Below are positions 47,001-56,150 of a stretch of 64,000 nucleotides of DNA, one piece after another (within the stretch, counting starts at the first letter, position 1; the number at the start of each line of letters is the position of its first letter). The notes beneath the pieces are model-generated. The model worked only from the letters and a program-made list of their open reading frames with translations. It ran no database searches and was not told where the DNA came from. Source of the DNA: Aureococcus anophagefferens (lineage: Eukaryota; Sar; Pelagophyceae; Pelagomonadales; Pelagomonadaceae); the NCBI RefSeq assembly GCF_000186865.1, contig NW_008705575.1:678125-742124 (forward strand). The letters run 5' to 3'. The position numbers and the translations under genes are program-made.

Positions 47001-48523
47001 GAGCCATGGGCGTGTCTGGCGTCGCGGAGCGTCTTCTTGGGCGGCGCCGCCGACGCGGGCCTCGTCGGTGGCGCCGCGGTCCACTCGTAGAGGTCCGGGA
47101 GCAGCCCGGCGGCGACGGGCGCGCCTTCGAGGCGCCGCGCGTCGTCGCGGAGCAGCTCGCGGCAATAGTAATAGAGCTCGAGGGCGAGCTGGGCGGCGTC
47201 GGCGACGGCGGCGAACTGGTCCGGCGTGTAGCGGTTCTCGGCGAGGACGCCGGCGAGGCTTTTCGCGGCCGTCGCGTGCGTCGGCCGCGGCGGCGCTTCG
47301 CACGTCGCCCAGCCGAACGTGTCGCAGAAGAAGCGGAGGCCCGCGTGGAGGTCGTCCAAGTCCGCGACGACGGCGAAGGAGCGCGCGCGCGCCTTGGCGC
47401 GCTCGAGGTCGTCGCGGTCGAACGCGCTCCGCCCGCCGGGCCGGCCGTCTTTTTCGTAGACCGCGGCCTCGCCGAAGTCGTCGCACCGCGTCCGCGGCGC
47501 CCACCAGTCGAAGCACGACGCGGCGTCGCGGGCCCCGTGGCAGCACGGCTGCAGCTCGTGCTTGCCGCCGTCCTCGCACCGCGGCCGCGGCTCGAACCAC
47601 GGCGCGCAGGACGCGTGTTTTCGGAACGCCGCGAGGCAGCAGTGGTGGTCGCGCGGCGGCCGTGCCTCGGGCTCGAAGCCGAGCCAGGCCGCGAGCGTGA
47701 CGACGGGCGTGTACATGTTCGTCGCGGCGCCGGGCGAGCTTCCCGGCGCGCGGCCGACGGTGAAGAGCGCGGGGTTCCGCACGATCGTCGACCACGCGAC
47801 GCGGTCCAACGCGAGGGGCGCGAGCGCGGGCAGCGCTCCCTCGAATTCGCCAAAGTCGACGAATCGGCTCGACTTGGGCCGCGACGGGTCCGCGCTCCGC
47901 ACGTCGAGCACGCGCGCCGCGAACGACGCGCGGAGCGCCGCCTCGCCGTCGACGGCCTCGCCGCGGCTCAGCGCGCGGTCGACCGCGGTCCGGTCCGCCG
48001 TCCCCGCGTACGTCGCCGTCGCGAGCGCGCGCCGGCTGAAGCAGCTGCACAGCGAGCCCGTCGGCCGCGCGAGGCCGTTCGTCCGCGCGACGGCGCCGAG
48101 CGTCGTCCCGGCGTGGTTCCGCAGGTGGAAGTGCGCGTGGAGCGTCGCGCTGCGGTTCCCGCGGCCGCGCGCGCCGGCGCGGTGGCGCGCGAGCGCCGCG
48201 GCGATGGCCGCGCGGTCGCCGGCCGACCGCGCGTCGCGCGTCCTCGCGCGCGCGGCGACCGCGAGCGACCGCTCGAGGTCCGCGAGGGGCGCGGCGAACG
48301 CGCCGGCGGCCGCGCCGGCTTTCAGTTGGAACGCGCGCGCGTAGGCGAGCGCGAGGTCGTCGGCGGAGTCCGCCGCCTCGTCGACGCAGGCGCGGACCCG
48401 GCCGATGCCCTCCTCACTCACGTTGCGCTGCGAGAATGCCTCGGGATGGCGCCGCAGCCGGCGGCACGCCGTCGCGGCCACGGCGACGTCCTGTAGCAGG
48501 AGCAGGAGTGCCACCAACCTCAT
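46997..48523 (-). CDS. Secreted or Golgi sulfotransferase-like protein
   Basis: 508 residues, no intron. Signal peptide or anchor MRLVALLLLLQDVAVAATA. LHAHFHLRNHAGTTLGAVA resembles the 5'-phosphosulfate loop of membrane sulfotransferases (HxHKTGGTT), and AWSTIVRNPALFTVG resembles the 3'-phosphate loop (TxLRDPV). Between and after these are Cys-rich segments (GSLCSCFSRRAL, HHCCLAAFRKHASC, LQPCCHGARDAASCFDWW). The C-terminus is FFCDTFGWATC then a helical end. If right, it would sulfate polysaccharides or glycoproteins in the Golgi, common in marine algae. The loop Lys is not obvious, so the call is tentative. Confidence 0.45.
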   Translation of the reverse strand: MRLVALLLLLQDVAVAATACRRLRRHPEAFSQRNVSEEGIGRVRACVDEAADSADDLALAYARAFQLKAGAAAGAFAAPLADLERSLAVAARARTRDARSAGDRAAIAAALARHRAGARGRGNRSATLHAHFHLRNHAGTTLGAVARTNGLARPTGSLCSCFSRRALATATYAGTADRTAVDRALSRGEAVDGEAALRASFAARVLDVRSADPSRPKSSRFVDFGEFEGALPALAPLALDRVAWSTIVRNPALFTVGRAPGSSPGAATNMYTPVVTLAAWLGFEPEARPPRDHHCCLAAFRKHASCAPWFEPRPRCEDGGKHELQPCCHGARDAASCFDWWAPRTRCDDFGEAAVYEKDGRPGGRSAFDRDDLERAKARARSFAVVADLDDLHAGLRFFCDTFGWATCEAPPRPTHATAAKSLAGVLAENRYTPDQFAAVADAAQLALELYYYCRELLRDDARRLEGAPVAAGLLPDLYEWTAAPPTRPASAAPPKKTLRDARHAHGS

Positions 48524-48655
48524 GACGAGTTAAAAAAGGGCTGCCCCCCCCCCCATGGCGCGGAATCAAGGCGAGGGGCAACAATAAAATGAATCCACGG
48601 CAACTTTGACTCAAAAGAAACGACTTCTCTGCGAGAAGCAGCCCCTCTCGACGGC

Positions 48656-49314
48656 ATGGCGCCGGGCAAGCGGCGCCGGTCGCGGGCGCGGTCCATCTCG
48701 GCGCCGGCGAAGGAGGCGCAGAAGGACCCCTTCGCGGCGGTGGAGAAGAGCCGGCGCGAGAGCCAGGCGCCGCGGCAGCGGACGCCGGAGCCGGAGCCCG
48801 AGCCCGACGACGACGACGACGTCGCCGTCGACGCCGTGAGCGGCGCGACGGGCGTCACCGACGCCGTCATGCTCAACGTGCGCCGCGCCGCGCCCCCGCC
48901 GCGCCGCGCGCGAGACCCCCGCGCGCCATCCCGTAGGTCTGCACCATGGCCAAGGAGCACCTGAACAGCGACATCGTCACGATCTTTTTGTACGCGCCGA
49001 AGAAGCGCCAGCTCTGGAGCCGCTGGGGCACGAACCTGCCGTCGGACATCACGACGGGCAAGACGCGGCCCATCCGCGTGCCGGCGAACGCGGGCATCAC
49101 GGGCCAGGCCTTCAGCTCCCAGGAGATATTGAACGTCAAGGACGCGTACGAGACCGCGTACTTCAACCAGAAGGTGGACCAGATGACGGGCTACGTGACG
49201 CGGTCCGTGCTCTGCCTGCCCTTATTTCGCCCCTACGACGCGTCGCGGCCCGGCGGCGGCGCGGGCGCGCCGCCCATGGGCGTCGTCCAGTTCATCAACA
49301 AGCTCGCCGCGGAC

Positions 49315-49345
<31 letters not shown>

Positions 49346-52022
49346 GCGAGAGCGACGACGAACCCGCGGACAAGGACCACGCCCTGCGGCTCGCGGAGAA
49401 GCGCGCCGTGCGCGCCGCCGTCGAGGACCTCGAGGTGCGGCGGGACCGCGAGACGACCGAAAAAATCCGCGTGTGCCCCTTCGCGAAGGAGGACCTCGAG
49501 CTCGCGTCCGGCTTCGGGAAGATCGCGTCGCGCGCCATCGCGACGGCCATCGACCACGACGAGGACCGCAAGGCGCGCGAGGAGATGAAGGAGGCGAACA
49601 AGGAGGAGGAGAAGAAGGCGAACTTCCAGTCGCACGTCGAGTCGATCTTCGACTTCTTCGAGCGGCGCCTCGACTTTGGGGGGACCCAGGTGTCGCCCGG
49701 CGGCATGGAGGCGGCGCACACGGCCTTCAAGCTGAAGCAGCGCGAGGGCGAGCTCAGCGTGAAGATGAACGCGATGATCCGCGGGTATTTGACGCGGCGC
49801 AAGGTCGTCAAGGAGCTCAAGAAGAACGGCATGATCGTCCGGTCCATCACGGGCGCGGCGCGCGAGAAGACGGACACCATGCGCGCCAAGCTGAAGGACC
49901 AGGAGAAGATCCGGAAGCGCGCGTTCGCGACGCAGCAGCTCCTCCGGAGGCAGAAGGCGCGGGACCAGGCCAGGGCCGCGGAGGCGTCCGACGACGCCCT
50001 GCGCGCCGAGGCGGACCGCGCCGTCGACCGCGCCCGCGCGACGGCCGCCGCGGCCGCGGCCGGAGCGCTGCTCGAGCGGCGCGCGACGGAGTTCAAGCTG
50101 GAGCGCGACGCGGCCATCGCCAAAATCATGGCCGGCGGCCGCGAGGCCGCCGAGGCCGCGGCCCTCGCCCAGGACGCCGAGGACGCGCGCGAGGCCATCC
50201 GCGAGGCCGTGAACGTCGCCGCCTACGAGAAGGAGGAGAAGTTCGCCAAGAATTTTTCCGCGAAGAAGGTCCAGGGCATGGCGCGGCGCCGGTCGTCGCT
50301 CATCATGGTCGAAAAGCAGCGCGAGGAGGCCGTCGCCGCCGCGGCGCGGGCCACGAGCCGGCGGTCCCTCTTCCGGAGCGCGATCCGCAAGGTCTGGTGC
50401 GCTCTGGCGTTCCGCGACAACGTGAAAATCCACAAGGACCGCGAACAGGCGGCGGACGTCGCGGCCTTCGCGGCCGCGGAGCTCGAGGAATTGCAGGGCG
50501 CGGAGAGCGTGAGCCCGACGCCGCGGTCGACGCCCATGGGCGGCCGGCGGTCCATCGCGGCCGTGCACGAGGTCCGCGTGAAGAAGCACGGGAGGCACGC
50601 GCGGCCGCCCGGCCTCCTCTCCGGCGAGAACATCTACGAGTACGGCTGGCGCCGGTGCCAGGCCCGCGTGCGCAGCGGGCAGGCGCGGCGGCGCGTGCGC
50701 CTGCTCTGGGCCGAGTTCTACGCGAGGATCGGCGCCGCGGACGACGGCTCCGTGGGGTCGACGTCCTTCAAGGACACGTACGCGCGGCTCCAGCGCAGCG
50801 ACCCGCCGGCGCCGACGCCCTGGGTGCGGGGGTTTACGAAGTTCCAGGCCGTGGCGCGGGGCGCGCTGCTCCGCGTCGTGCGGCGGCGCTACGGCGCGCA
50901 CGAGACGCCCTTCGGCGTGGAACTGGAGAAGTTCCTCCCGCCGGAGCACGGGCCCCTGGGCGCGACGCCCGCGCGGTCGCCGCGGGGCACGCCGCGCCAG
51001 CCGTCGCGCACGCTCGCCGAGCACCGGCGGGCCCTCGCGGAGCAGCGCCGCGCCGCGCAGCCGCCGCCGCGGACCGGCGTGGGCAACATGGGCACGTTCG
51101 CGCCGCCGCGGACGGGCAAGGTCTCCAAGGGCGCCCTCATCGCCGCGCACCGCGGGGCCTACAACGCGGACGTGAGCCCGAGCCGCTTCGGCGGGCCCCT
51201 GGACATCCTCGACTGCCGCGACGACCAGGGCAGCAAAAGAGAGCGAAATTCCCAACTTCAAAGGCTCCGATCTCGGCCGTTTTCCACTCGTTTCGGCTGA
51301 TTTTTGGACGAGCGATCGTCTCTCGGAACGGTCTCGAAGCGTGGGTGCTTGTTTTGGAACGCGCGCGCGCGAAACACTCACGTTGAAGCGACGTTGAATC
51401 ACTCTTGTGCTGCCCAGGCGACGACGGCGACGTCGACTTCCGGTCGCACCGCGTCGCGAGCACGGCGCCGCGGGCCGTGTCCGGCGCCTACGGCGGCGGC
51501 GGCCGCCAGGGGCGCATCGAGGCGCAGCTGCTGGCGGAGCTGCGCGACGACCTGGCGGAGAACGACGTGCCGACGCTCGGCCGCGTCGACGAGGCGCTCT
51601 ACACCGCGACGCCTTTGGCATCGCGCGCGACGACGCCCTACAGCGCGGCGAAGCTCCTCACGTCCCAGCTGCTGTCGACGACGGACGAGGGCGACGACGA
51701 GTCGAACGACGGGCGGCGCGTCTACGTGCAGCACGCGTACCACGTGCCCATCGACGCGTCCGTGTCCGGCTCCGTGCCTTCGTACTACCCCGCGCGGCCG
51801 AGCGGCGACCCCATCTACGTCCACTCGCCCCACAAGGACCGCTGGCTCAGCGCCCACGCGGGCGTCGTGAAGAAGTCGTTCAAGAACGACAAGCTCTACC
51901 GCGAGGCGCGGCGCAACGTGTCCCGCCTCGTGCGCCAGAACCGGCGCCTCGAGTACACGTCGGGCCTCGAGCGGCCCGCGACGACGCGGACGACGAGCCT
52001 GCCGAGCCCGCGAAGGGCCTAG
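48656..52022 (+). CDS. GAF-domain protein with IQ-like motifs
   Basis: Exons 48656-48877, 48937-51217 and 51418-52022. The 59-bp first intron joins VMLN to VCTMAKEHLNSDI inside the GAF domain. The second is an exact introner removal joining LDC-RDDGDVDFRS. The GAF domain runs ADIVTIFLY-type strand (DIVTIFLYAPKKRQLWSRW), RVPANAGITGQAF, LNVKDAYETAYFNQKVD and RSVLCLPLF...GVVQFINK, as in cyclic-nucleotide phosphodiesterases and cyclases. No catalytic domain follows. Instead there is a long charged helix, IQ-like segments (AMIRGYLTRRKVVKEL; FQAVARGALLRVVRRRY) that may bind calmodulin, and a disordered tail. A cNMP- or redox-regulated scaffold is a reasonable inference. Confidence 0.75.
51226..51417 (+). 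mobile_element. Introner IE-1, 192 bp, 200-bp GC-AG intron
   Basis: Begins CAGGGCAGCAAAAG and ends TTGTGCTGCCCAG. Exact 8-bp duplication GCGACGAC (51218-51225 and 51418-51425). Same length and orientation relative to transcription as the copy at 29971. Donor GC lies in the duplicate, acceptor in the element. Splicing restores TGC CGC GAC GAC GGC in frame. Confidence 0.9.
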
Positions 52023-52027
52023 AAGTG

Positions 52028-53047
52028 TTAGTCCGAGTCGCTTGCTTCCTTGGGCGGCTTCGGCGGCGGCTTGGCGAGCCCCGCGGCCTCGAGCTTCGCC
52101 TCGACCAAATCCCGGAGCCGCGGGAAGGACGCGTCGCAGGGCAACAGCGCGGAGTTGTGGCGCAGGCACGCCGCGTGCGCGACCTCCGTCGGCGGCTCCT
52201 CTAGGTTCAGGTTGTAGACCGTCACGTCGGCCTCCTTGGCCCGGCGCAGCGCCTCGCGCGTCATCTGCACGGCGAAGGACGTGCCCGCGAAGACGATGGC
52301 GTCGGCGTCGTCGAGCCAGCCGTCCCACGCGTCCGCCTCGAAGAAGAAGTGCGCGTCGTAGTTCTCGTCGAACAATAAACTCAGCGGCGCGAGCGCCGCG
52401 CCGCAGCGCGGGCAGCGCGGGCAGCGGGCCACGGCCACGGCGCGGTCCCGCGTGGCGGCGTCGACGACGGCCCGGTCCTCGGCCTCGAGCTCGGCCGTCT
52501 CGTACCACTCCGTCGTCGCCGTCTTTAGGGAGCACCGGCTCCGGCCGCCCGTCGCGCTGCCGAACATGGCGCAGCGGAAGAGGCCGCTCCGCCCGTGGGC
52601 CTCGACGAGCTGCATGTCCGGCACGGAGCCCACGTGCAGCCCGTCGACGTTTTGCGTGACGACCTTGACCTCGGGCGCGAGCGTCGCGATCGCGCCCAGC
52701 GCGTCGTGCGCGCGCGTGCGCCGCGCGTTGCGCAGGCGGCCGCACTCGAAGGTCGGCAGCCAGAAGGTCTCGTACCAGTGCACGGGGTCCTTGCGCAGCG
52801 CCTTGCGCGTGCCCATCTCGACGACGGTCTGCGTCCACACGGCGTCGACGCCCGTGCGGAACGCCGGGATCCCGGCGGACACGGAGATGCCCGCGCCCGT
52901 GACGAAGAGCACGTTCGAGCCGCCCGCGATGAGCGACGCGATCTCGTCGAGGAGCTCGCCCGCGGGCCGCGGCCGCGAGTCCGCGATTTTCTTGCGCCGC
53001 TTGCGCATGACGCGCGACATGATGGCGCTGCGGTCGACCTTCGTCAT
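52028..53047 (-). CDS. Sirtuin (Sir2-family NAD-dependent deacylase)
   Basis: 339 residues, no intron. NAD-binding motif FVTGAGISVSAGIPAFR, catalytic region VTQNVDGLHV and VEAHGRSG (His of the EAHG motif), zinc-ligand pair CPRCPRC, then SLLFDEN and VFAGTSFAVQMTREAL. The first zinc pair expected after EAHG is unclear (LFRCAM...SRCSLK), so the zinc site may be atypical. The N-terminus is very basic (MRKRRKKIADSRPRP), suggesting nuclear location. Target unknown. Could be a cytosolic class like cobB-type or an alga-specific branch. Stop is five bases from the GAF gene's stop. Confidence 0.85.
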   Translation of the reverse strand: MTKVDRSAIMSRVMRKRRKKIADSRPRPAGELLDEIASLIAGGSNVLFVTGAGISVSAGIPAFRTGVDAVWTQTVVEMGTRKALRKDPVHWYETFWLPTFECGRLRNARRTRAHDALGAIATLAPEVKVVTQNVDGLHVGSVPDMQLVEAHGRSGLFRCAMFGSATGGRSRCSLKTATTEWYETAELEAEDRAVVDAATRDRAVAVARCPRCPRCGAALAPLSLLFDENYDAHFFFEADAWDGWLDDADAIVFAGTSFAVQMTREALRRAKEADVTVYNLNLEEPPTEVAHAACLRHNSALLPCDASFPRLRDLVEAKLEAAGLAKPPPKPPKEASDSD

Positions 53048-53359
53048 TTCTTTTGGTGGTTTTAGTCGCTTCGAGCGCCCGAAACTGGCGCCAAGCAGCC
53101 TAATTACGCGGGGTCAGCCCAAGTCTCGCGCTGCACTCGCTCGCCAAGGTCGCCCCGAATGTCTGTATTTGCCACAGGGTGCTGCGGCCTCTGATCGCGT
53201 ATGGTGCGCCGCAAGTAGCGTTTTAACACCGCGCCGACCGCCCCGGCCCTTGCGGAGCCCCCCCGCCGCGCCCAAGACGCCGCGCCGCTCTCGGACGGCG
53301 CCCCGCCGCGCCGCCTCAGCCGCCCCGCCGCCGCCGCGCCGCCGGCACCCCGGACGACC

Positions 53360-53843
53360 ATGGCGCCGCGCGCCCGCGCCAACCAGAGCTACACCTGGGC
53401 CCAGGTCAAGAGCGTGCAGTCGCTCATCGAGCGGTGCCTGAACCAGTACATGACCCAGGCGGAGATCATCGCCACGCTCCAGGTCCAGGCCGACGTCGAG
53501 CCCGCGCTGACGTGCCTCGTCTGGTCCAAGCTCGAGGAGCAGAACCCGGACTTCTTCCTCAGCTACGACATCCAGCTGCGACTCAAGGACCAGATCGCGC
53601 GGCCCCGCGTCCCGCTTCGCGCGCGCGCGCGCGCCGCTCGCTTCCGGTTCCGCCACGTGCCGCGCGCGCGAGCTTTCCGGTTCCCTTCAGGTCGCGTTCA
53701 ACTACCTCGTTGAGCAGCAGACGCGGCTCCTGCAGAAGCTCCAGTTTTCCCTGCCGGCCGGCGCCCAGCCGCCGGAGGCGTGGAGCGGCGCGCCCCAGCT
53801 CGAGGAGCCGCCGATGAGCGCGCCACCGTCGAACTGGGACTAG
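53360..53843 (+). CDS. Plant-type TIGR01589 domain protein
   Basis: Exon 1 53360-53596 and exon 2 53691-53843; the 94-bp GC-AG intron joins LRLKDQI to VAFNYLVEQQTRLL. The domain is recognisable: VKSVQSLIERCLNQYMTQAE, IATLQVQADVEPALTCLVW, KLEEQNPDFFLSYDIQLRL, matching the plant family whose consensus runs LIERCLQLYM...VEPGFTxLVWQKLEEEN. Product of 129 residues. Function of the family is not established; a protein-interaction or transcription-related role is often assumed. The tail is Pro-rich and ends SNWD. Start ATG is close to a very GC-rich leader. Divergent from the sirtuin gene. Confidence 0.75.
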
Positions 53844-54060
53844 GCTCGGCTCGCACGACGCGCGCTGAGGCACACGCGTAACTCCCCAAGTACGCGATCC
53901 ACGCCCGGGTCTCGATGCGCGTCGGCGGCCGCCGGACGGACGAACTCGCGCGCGACGAGCCGCTCGAGGCCGGCCGTGCCGCTCGTCGAGCGGCCTCTCT
54001 CGGGAGCATCTCGAGCAGCAGCCCACCATCTGCATCGGCCGGCGCGGGCGGCGTGCGACA

Positions 54061-54141
54061 CGTCCACGAGCCCTGCGACGCGCTGCGACACAGCAGCCGG
54101 CGTACGACGCGTCGACGAGCCCTGCGACGCGCTGCGACACA
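54061..54141. repeat. 32-bp direct repeat in a 315-bp intergenic region
   Basis: CGTCSACGAGCCCTGCGACG CGCTGCGACACA occurs at 54061-54092 and 54110-54141. It ends 17 bp before the ATG of the lumenal-protein gene, so it lies in that gene's 5' UTR or promoter. Nothing else is seen between 53844 and 54158. Confidence 0.75.
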
Positions 54142-54158
54142 CACGCGAGCGCTACAAG

Positions 54159-55052
54159 ATGCGCGCATGGCTGCGATGCGTCGCCGCGCTCGCCGCGGCC
54201 CGCGCGCTCAGCCTCGTGCCGCGGCGGCGCGCGCTCGCCTGCGGCGTCGCGTCGCTCGCGGCGCCCGCCGTCGCCGCGGACTCGCCGGACACGACGCGCG
54301 TCGGCCGGGGCATGCGCGCCGTGGGGACGCCCAACGAGTCGCTCGACATCGACGCGGCGCTGGGCATCCCCTGGGGCGGCGCGCGTCGCTGCGACGCCGC
54401 GGACCGCGACTGCGTCACCGACGGCGGCGACGGCGCGGCGGCGACGGTCGCGCCGCCGCCGGGCCTGGGCGATCGGACCCTCGCGGGCGTCGCGACGCTG
54501 AAGATCTCCGTCGCCGGCCGCGACGAGGGCGCGCTCCGCGTGGGCCTCTTCGACTCGTCGGGCGCGCGCGTCTTCGCGGACCTCGCCGCCGGCGCCTACA
54601 AGCCCGACGGCTCCGACGCGACGCCCGCCGCGTGGGCCCGGGGCGCGTGCTTCTGCATCGAGGACGGCCTCGTGAAACTGTCGGAGAACGCGGACGCGCA
54701 GGAGGTCGCCTACCGGAAGCGCTTCGGCCTGCGGAAGACGCCCGAGGAGTTCCAGCCGGCGAGGGCGCCGAAGATCGCCGACGACGGCGGCGCCGCGCCG
54801 AAGCTGCCGCCGGGCACGCTCTCGACGGGCCGCGGCGGGCCCGGCGCGAGCCTCGAGTTCGGATTGGCGGTCGCCGAGGTCGACGGGCGGAACCGCGTCC
54901 CCGTGGGCGTGCTCCTCGACGACGAGTCCATGGCCCTGCTCGCCTATCTGGGGAGCCGGCCCGTCGTGTCGCAGCGCGCGAAGCTCGGCGGCAAGGCCGG
55001 CCAGCCCATCGTCAAGGTCGTCGTCGAGGCGAGCGGCTACGTAACTGTGTAA
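54159..55052 (+). CDS. Probable thylakoid-lumen protein of unknown function
   Basis: 297 residues from MRAWLRCVAALAAARALSLV. The N-terminus reads as a tripartite stramenopile plastid signal: ER signal with an ALSLVP cleavage region, basic PRRRALACG, then a second hydrophobic stretch (VASLAAPAVAADS) like a Tat/lumen signal. The mature part is beta-rich (TLAGVATLKISVAG, ALRVGLFDSSG) with FGLRKTPEEFQPARAP. It resembles algal lumenal proteins of unknown function; a peptidyl-prolyl isomerase or PsbP-like fold cannot be shown. No intron. Eleven bases separate its stop from the stop of the opposing SDR gene. Confidence 0.5.
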   Translation: MRAWLRCVAALAAARALSLVPRRRALACGVASLAAPAVAADSPDTTRVGRGMRAVGTPNESLDIDAALGIPWGGARRCDAADRDCVTDGGDGAAATVAPPPGLGDRTLAGVATLKISVAGRDEGALRVGLFDSSGARVFADLAAGAYKPDGSDATPAAWARGACFCIEDGLVKLSENADAQEVAYRKRFGLRKTPEEFQPARAPKIADDGGAAPKLPPGTLSTGRGGPGASLEFGLAVAEVDGRNRVPVGVLLDDESMALLAYLGSRPVVSQRAKLGGKAGQPIVKVVVEASGYVTV

Positions 55053-55063
55053 ATCGGAAAAAC

Positions 55064-55933
55064 CTAGGCCATCCCGCCGGCGACGACGAGGGACGTGCCC
55101 GTGATGTAGGACGCGTCCTCGCTCAGCAGGAACGCGACGGCCTCGACGACCTCCTCGACCTCGCCGAGGCGCTTCAGCGGCACGCCGCCGACCTTCTTCT
55201 TCGCCAACACGTCGGCGTCGCGGTCGAAGTAGGGCGACCCCGACGCGGCGTGGAGCTCGTTCTGCCGCTTCCACATGAAGCCGTCCTCCGGCCCGATCAG
55301 CGCGGGCATGACCGTGTTCACGCGGATCTTGTGCGGCGCCAGGTCCTTCGCGGCCGTCATCGTCAGCCCGTGGACGGCGGCCTTCGACGCGACGTAGGCG
55401 TTCATCGTCGGCGTGCCGCGCAGGCCCGCGACGCTGCCCGTCTGCACGACGGCGCCGCCGCCGCGACCGGCCATGTCGCGCGCGCACGCTTGCAGCACGT
55501 TGAAGCCGCCGACGACGTTGATGTCCATGACGAGCTGCACGTCCTTGGCGGAGTACTCGAGGAGGGGCTTCATCTGGCCCTGGTAGCCCGCGTTGTTCCA
55601 GAGCAGGTCCACGCCGCCGAACTTTTGCGCGGTCCGCACGACGGCGGCGACGGAGTCCGCGTCGCGGACGTCGCACGCGACGGCCTCGACGTTGGCGCCC
55701 GGCAGCGTCGCCATGGCCTCGTCGAGCGCCTTGCGGTTCACGTCCACGAGCACGACGTTGGCGCCCTCCTTGGCGAAGTACTTGGCGCCGACGCGGCCGA
55801 AGGTGCCGCCGCCGCCGGTGATCACGATCGTCTTGCCGGCGAAGCGCGGCTGCTTCTCCTCGCAGGAGCTGAAATTGAGGGTCGCGGACACGGCCGCTAC
55901 ACCAATCGAGCCGACGCGGCGCAGGGCGAGCAT
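55064..55933 (-). CDS. Short-chain dehydrogenase/reductase
   Basis: 289 residues, classical SDR order: TIVITGGGGTFGRVGAKYF (TGxxxGxG cofactor loop), VACDVRDADSVA, LLWNNAGYQGQ (NNAG), VVQTGSVAG with the catalytic Ser, YVASKAAVHG (YxxxK) and RVNTVMPALIG. The Asp in VDVNRKAL after the second strand favours NAD(H). The C-terminus EDASYITGTSLVVAGGMA is typical of the FabG/2,3-butanediol-dehydrogenase-like branch. The N-terminus (MLALRRVGSIGVAAVSATLN) may be a mitochondrial or signal sequence. Substrate not inferable. No intron. Confidence 0.85.
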   Translation of the reverse strand: MLALRRVGSIGVAAVSATLNFSSCEEKQPRFAGKTIVITGGGGTFGRVGAKYFAKEGANVVLVDVNRKALDEAMATLPGANVEAVACDVRDADSVAAVVRTAQKFGGVDLLWNNAGYQGQMKPLLEYSAKDVQLVMDINVVGGFNVLQACARDMAGRGGGAVVQTGSVAGLRGTPTMNAYVASKAAVHGLTMTAAKDLAPHKIRVNTVMPALIGPEDGFMWKRQNELHAASGSPYFDRDADVLAKKKVGGVPLKRLGEVEEVVEAVAFLLSEDASYITGTSLVVAGGMA

Positions 55934-55969
55934 GATGCGAGAATAACTTTCGCACAGGCACCAGCTCGA

Positions 55970-56150
55970 GGCCCGACGTGCCGCTTCGTTGACCCGAGGT
56001 TGAAGCCACCCAAGTCTTTACGTCTGCTCTAGCTCGATCGCGAGCTGTGGCAATTAATTAGCGAGGCCCGACGTGCCGCTTCGTTGAGTGCTTCGAAGTG
56101 CTTCGTTGACCCGAAGTTGAAGCCATGTAAAAGCCTTACGTCTGCTCCTT
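55970..56150. repeat. Partial duplication of the SOF1 gene 3' end
   Basis: GAGGCCCGACGTGCCGCTTC GTTGA occurs at about 55970 and 56063. CTTCGTTGACCCGARGTTGA AGCCA and TTACGTCTGCTC follow in both. The right copy includes the SOF1 stop codon and last codons (EQT). The left copy carries the same last codons with no gene attached, so the 3' end of SOF1 was duplicated downstream. Confidence 0.75.
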
